This document shows, piece by piece, positions 5,011 to 6,242 of a stretch of DNA of 6,242 nucleotides. The notes beneath the pieces were generated by a model. It saw only the letters and a program-made list of their open reading frames with translations, ran no database searches and was not told where the DNA came from. How positions within the stretch are numbered: position 1 is the first letter of the stretch; each line of letters opens with the position of its first letter. The stretch comes from Burkholderiales bacterium (lineage in GTDB: Bacteria > Pseudomonadota > Gammaproteobacteria > Burkholderiales > Casimicrobiaceae), in NCBI GenBank assembly GCA_031283405.1, contig JAITBX010000192.1:1-6242 (forward strand). The letters run 5' to 3'. Both the position numbers and the translations under genes were made by a program.

Positions 5011-5934
5011 ATGAATCCCATGTTGCCCCTCTCCCGAAAGAAGCTCTCTTTTTTTAGCAAACACAAAGACGCCCCTCCTGTCTCCGAGGAAACGCCGACG
5101 GCTTTTCCTGCCGGCCATTTTTATTCTCCGCTTGTTGATGCGGAAGAATTGGCCGAGCGGGAAGCGGAGTTGTGGCCAGCAACGCCGCCGGTGATTCTGG
5201 GAATCGACTTTAACGAACAAAATCATCGCCAAATTCTCACGGAAGATTTTCCTCGCTTCATCGGCGATTACGACTATCCCGAAAAAGAAAATGAGGTCAC
5301 ACGGGAAAGCGATTTCTTTACGCAAAACAGTCAATTCAGTTGGCTGGACGCAAGAGCGCTTTTCGTGTTGATGCGAAAGTGGCGACCCGCTCAAATCATT
5401 GAAGTAGGCTCAGGCTTTTCTTCGCTGTTGATGGCGGATATCAACCGCCGCTTTCTGAACGGGAATTGTTCGCTGACGTGCATCGAGCCTTATCCGCGAG
5501 CGTTTTTGAAACAAGGTGTTCCGGGCATTTCAAAACTCATCGAAAAAAAAGTGCAGCAAGTGCCGCTGGAAACTTTTGACGCGCTGGAAAGCGGCGATAT
5601 TTTGTTCATCGATTCCTCTCATGTTTCAAAGACGGGAAGCGACGTCAATTATTTGTTTTTCGAGGTTTTGCCGCGCTTGAAAGCCGGCGTGAAAATACAC
5701 ATCCACGACATTTTTTTGCCGAACGAGTATCTGAAAGACTGGGTATTGAAAGAGCGCCGAAGCTGGGACGAGCAATACCTTTTGCGCGCCCTGCTCATGT
5801 ATTCGTCGGCGTTCAAAGTGATTTTCGGATGCTCCTACGCTTTCGCCACCACGCCCGACAAAGTCAAAACAGCGCTTGCTCATCCCCACGACCACGCTTT
5901 CAGCGGCGGCAGTTTTTGGATAGAGCGAACGTGA
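5011..5934 (+). CDS. Class I SAM-dependent methyltransferase
   Basis: A 307-residue protein whose central and C-terminal parts fit a Methyltransf_24-type Rossmann methyltransferase. Motif I is IIEVGSGFSSLLM (129-141), the SAM ribose-binding acidic residue is Glu159 in LTCIEPYPRAF, and GDILFIDSSHVSKTGSDV (195-212) with Asp201 and His204 is the post-II region, followed by IHIHDIFLP (229-237), typical of this family. The first 110 residues (with a region rich in Pro and acidic residues, then DFNEQNHRQILTEDF) have no domain I recognise. The substrate is unknown; relatives often modify sugars or small metabolites in surface polysaccharide clusters, but no such cluster is visible here. The ATG at 5011 has no strong ribosome binding site, and the ATG at 5020 is an alternative. 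It is AT-richer than the EI24 gene before it (23 of 60 GC at 5281-5340), which hints at separate origin. Confidence 0.82.
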   Translation: MNPMLPLSRKKLSFFSKHKDAPPVSEETPTAFPAGHFYSPLVDAEELAEREAELWPATPPVILGIDFNEQNHRQILTEDFPRFIGDYDYPEKENEVTRESDFFTQNSQFSWLDARALFVLMRKWRPAQIIEVGSGFSSLLMADINRRFLNGNCSLTCIEPYPRAFLKQGVPGISKLIEKKVQQVPLETFDALESGDILFIDSSHVSKTGSDVNYLFFEVLPRLKAGVKIHIHDIFLPNEYLKDWVLKERRSWDEQYLLRALLMYSSAFKVIFGCSYAFATTPDKVKTALAHPHDHAFSGGSFWIERT

Positions 5935-5937
5935 GCG

Positions 5938-6242
5938 ATGAAACCCGCAAGCAACCCCGGACGGCGTAACCGTAACAGCGGCACCGTAAAGCATGGGCAT
6001 GGACAGAACAATAAATTGGTCGTGCCTGAACATTGGCGCACCGGCAGGGTCTTTATCGAGGAAATTTCGCCGTGCGCCAAGATCGTTCGCACTATCGGGG
6101 CGTGGGCGATAACTTTTCTCGTGCAGCGCACCCGCCCCGATTGGTTTTATCCTTGCACGGTTGAAGATATTTGCGCCGTGCTTCACCATTTGCCGCAAGA
6201 GGATATCAGGAAAATCCGTTTCATCGTTCTGCGCCAGCCCAC
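5938..6242 (+). CDS. Unidentified protein, 3' end beyond the window
   Basis: An open frame from ATG 5938 to the right edge (101 codons visible), starting 3 bases after the methyltransferase stop and in the same frame as it (TGA GCG ATG). The first 33 residues are basic and polar (KPASNPGRRNRNSGTVKHGH). From residue 34 the sequence looks like a folded domain: LVVPEHWRTGRVFIEEISP, then VRTIGAWAITFLVQRTRP, DWFYPCTVEDICAVLHHLP and QEDIRKIRFIVLRQP. The regular mix of aromatic, acidic and hydrophobic positions and the lack of stops over 300 bases support coding. I do not recognise the family and assign no function. Tight spacing suggests co-transcription with the methyltransferase. A minus-strand open frame covers the same stretch but its protein looks like a shadow. 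Confidence 0.6.
   Translation, partial: MKPASNPGRRNRNSGTVKHGHGQNNKLVVPEHWRTGRVFIEEISPCAKIVRTIGAWAITFLVQRTRPDWFYPCTVEDICAVLHHLPQEDIRKIRFIVLRQP

Noticed and set aside
5626..6198. 190-residue minus-strand frame over the methyltransferase end and the last ORF
   Set aside because: It is antisense to the conserved DSSH region of the methyltransferase and has no recognisable motif; the plus-strand frame is more protein-like.

Overview
The window looks like chromosomal DNA from a proteobacterium, most probably a betaproteobacterium. The minus-strand gene order rhodanese, glutaredoxin 3, SecB, GpsA matches the conserved proteobacterial block known in E. coli as yibN-grxC-secB-gpsA. A small secreted SH3-domain protein beside gpsA and an EI24-family membrane protein divergent from the rhodanese fit the betaproteobacterial version of this locus. 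This placement is an inference from gene content and order, not from a database search.

Layout from left to right. Positions 1 to about 122 hold the end of an IS3-family insertion sequence, with the first 16 codons of its OrfA reading leftwards out of the window. Positions 95-922 hold an AT-richer two-gene module on the minus strand. It has an upstream small protein with a winged-helix-like pattern, broken by a one-base frameshift at a run of four G. A PD-(D/E)XK nuclease-like protein follows, whose last codons and stop appear to be supplied by the insertion-sequence end. Positions 941-4103 are the housekeeping block on the minus strand, transcribed rhodanese -> grxC -> secB -> SH3 protein -> gpsA. 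It is interrupted by two repeat-bearing gaps: a 30-bp-arm inverted repeat between grxC and secB, and a perfect 11-bp-arm palindrome between secB and the SH3 gene. Positions 4104-4226 are a divergent promoter region. Positions 4227-4973 (EI24 membrane protein), 5011-5934 (SAM-dependent methyltransferase) and 5938 to the right edge (unidentified, incomplete) lie on the plus strand.

The conserved block joins redox and sulfur handling (rhodanese, glutaredoxin), protein export (SecB, and the exported SH3 protein as a likely envelope component) and phospholipid precursor synthesis (GpsA). The two ends of the window are the accessory parts: a decaying nuclease module capped by an insertion sequence on the left, and a lower-GC methyltransferase followed by an unidentified ORF on the right. 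No stretch above 300 bases lacks a gene once the frameshifted gene at 597-922 is recognised. The longest gene-free gap is 3101-3379. I saw no tRNA, rRNA, CRISPR array or replication origin.
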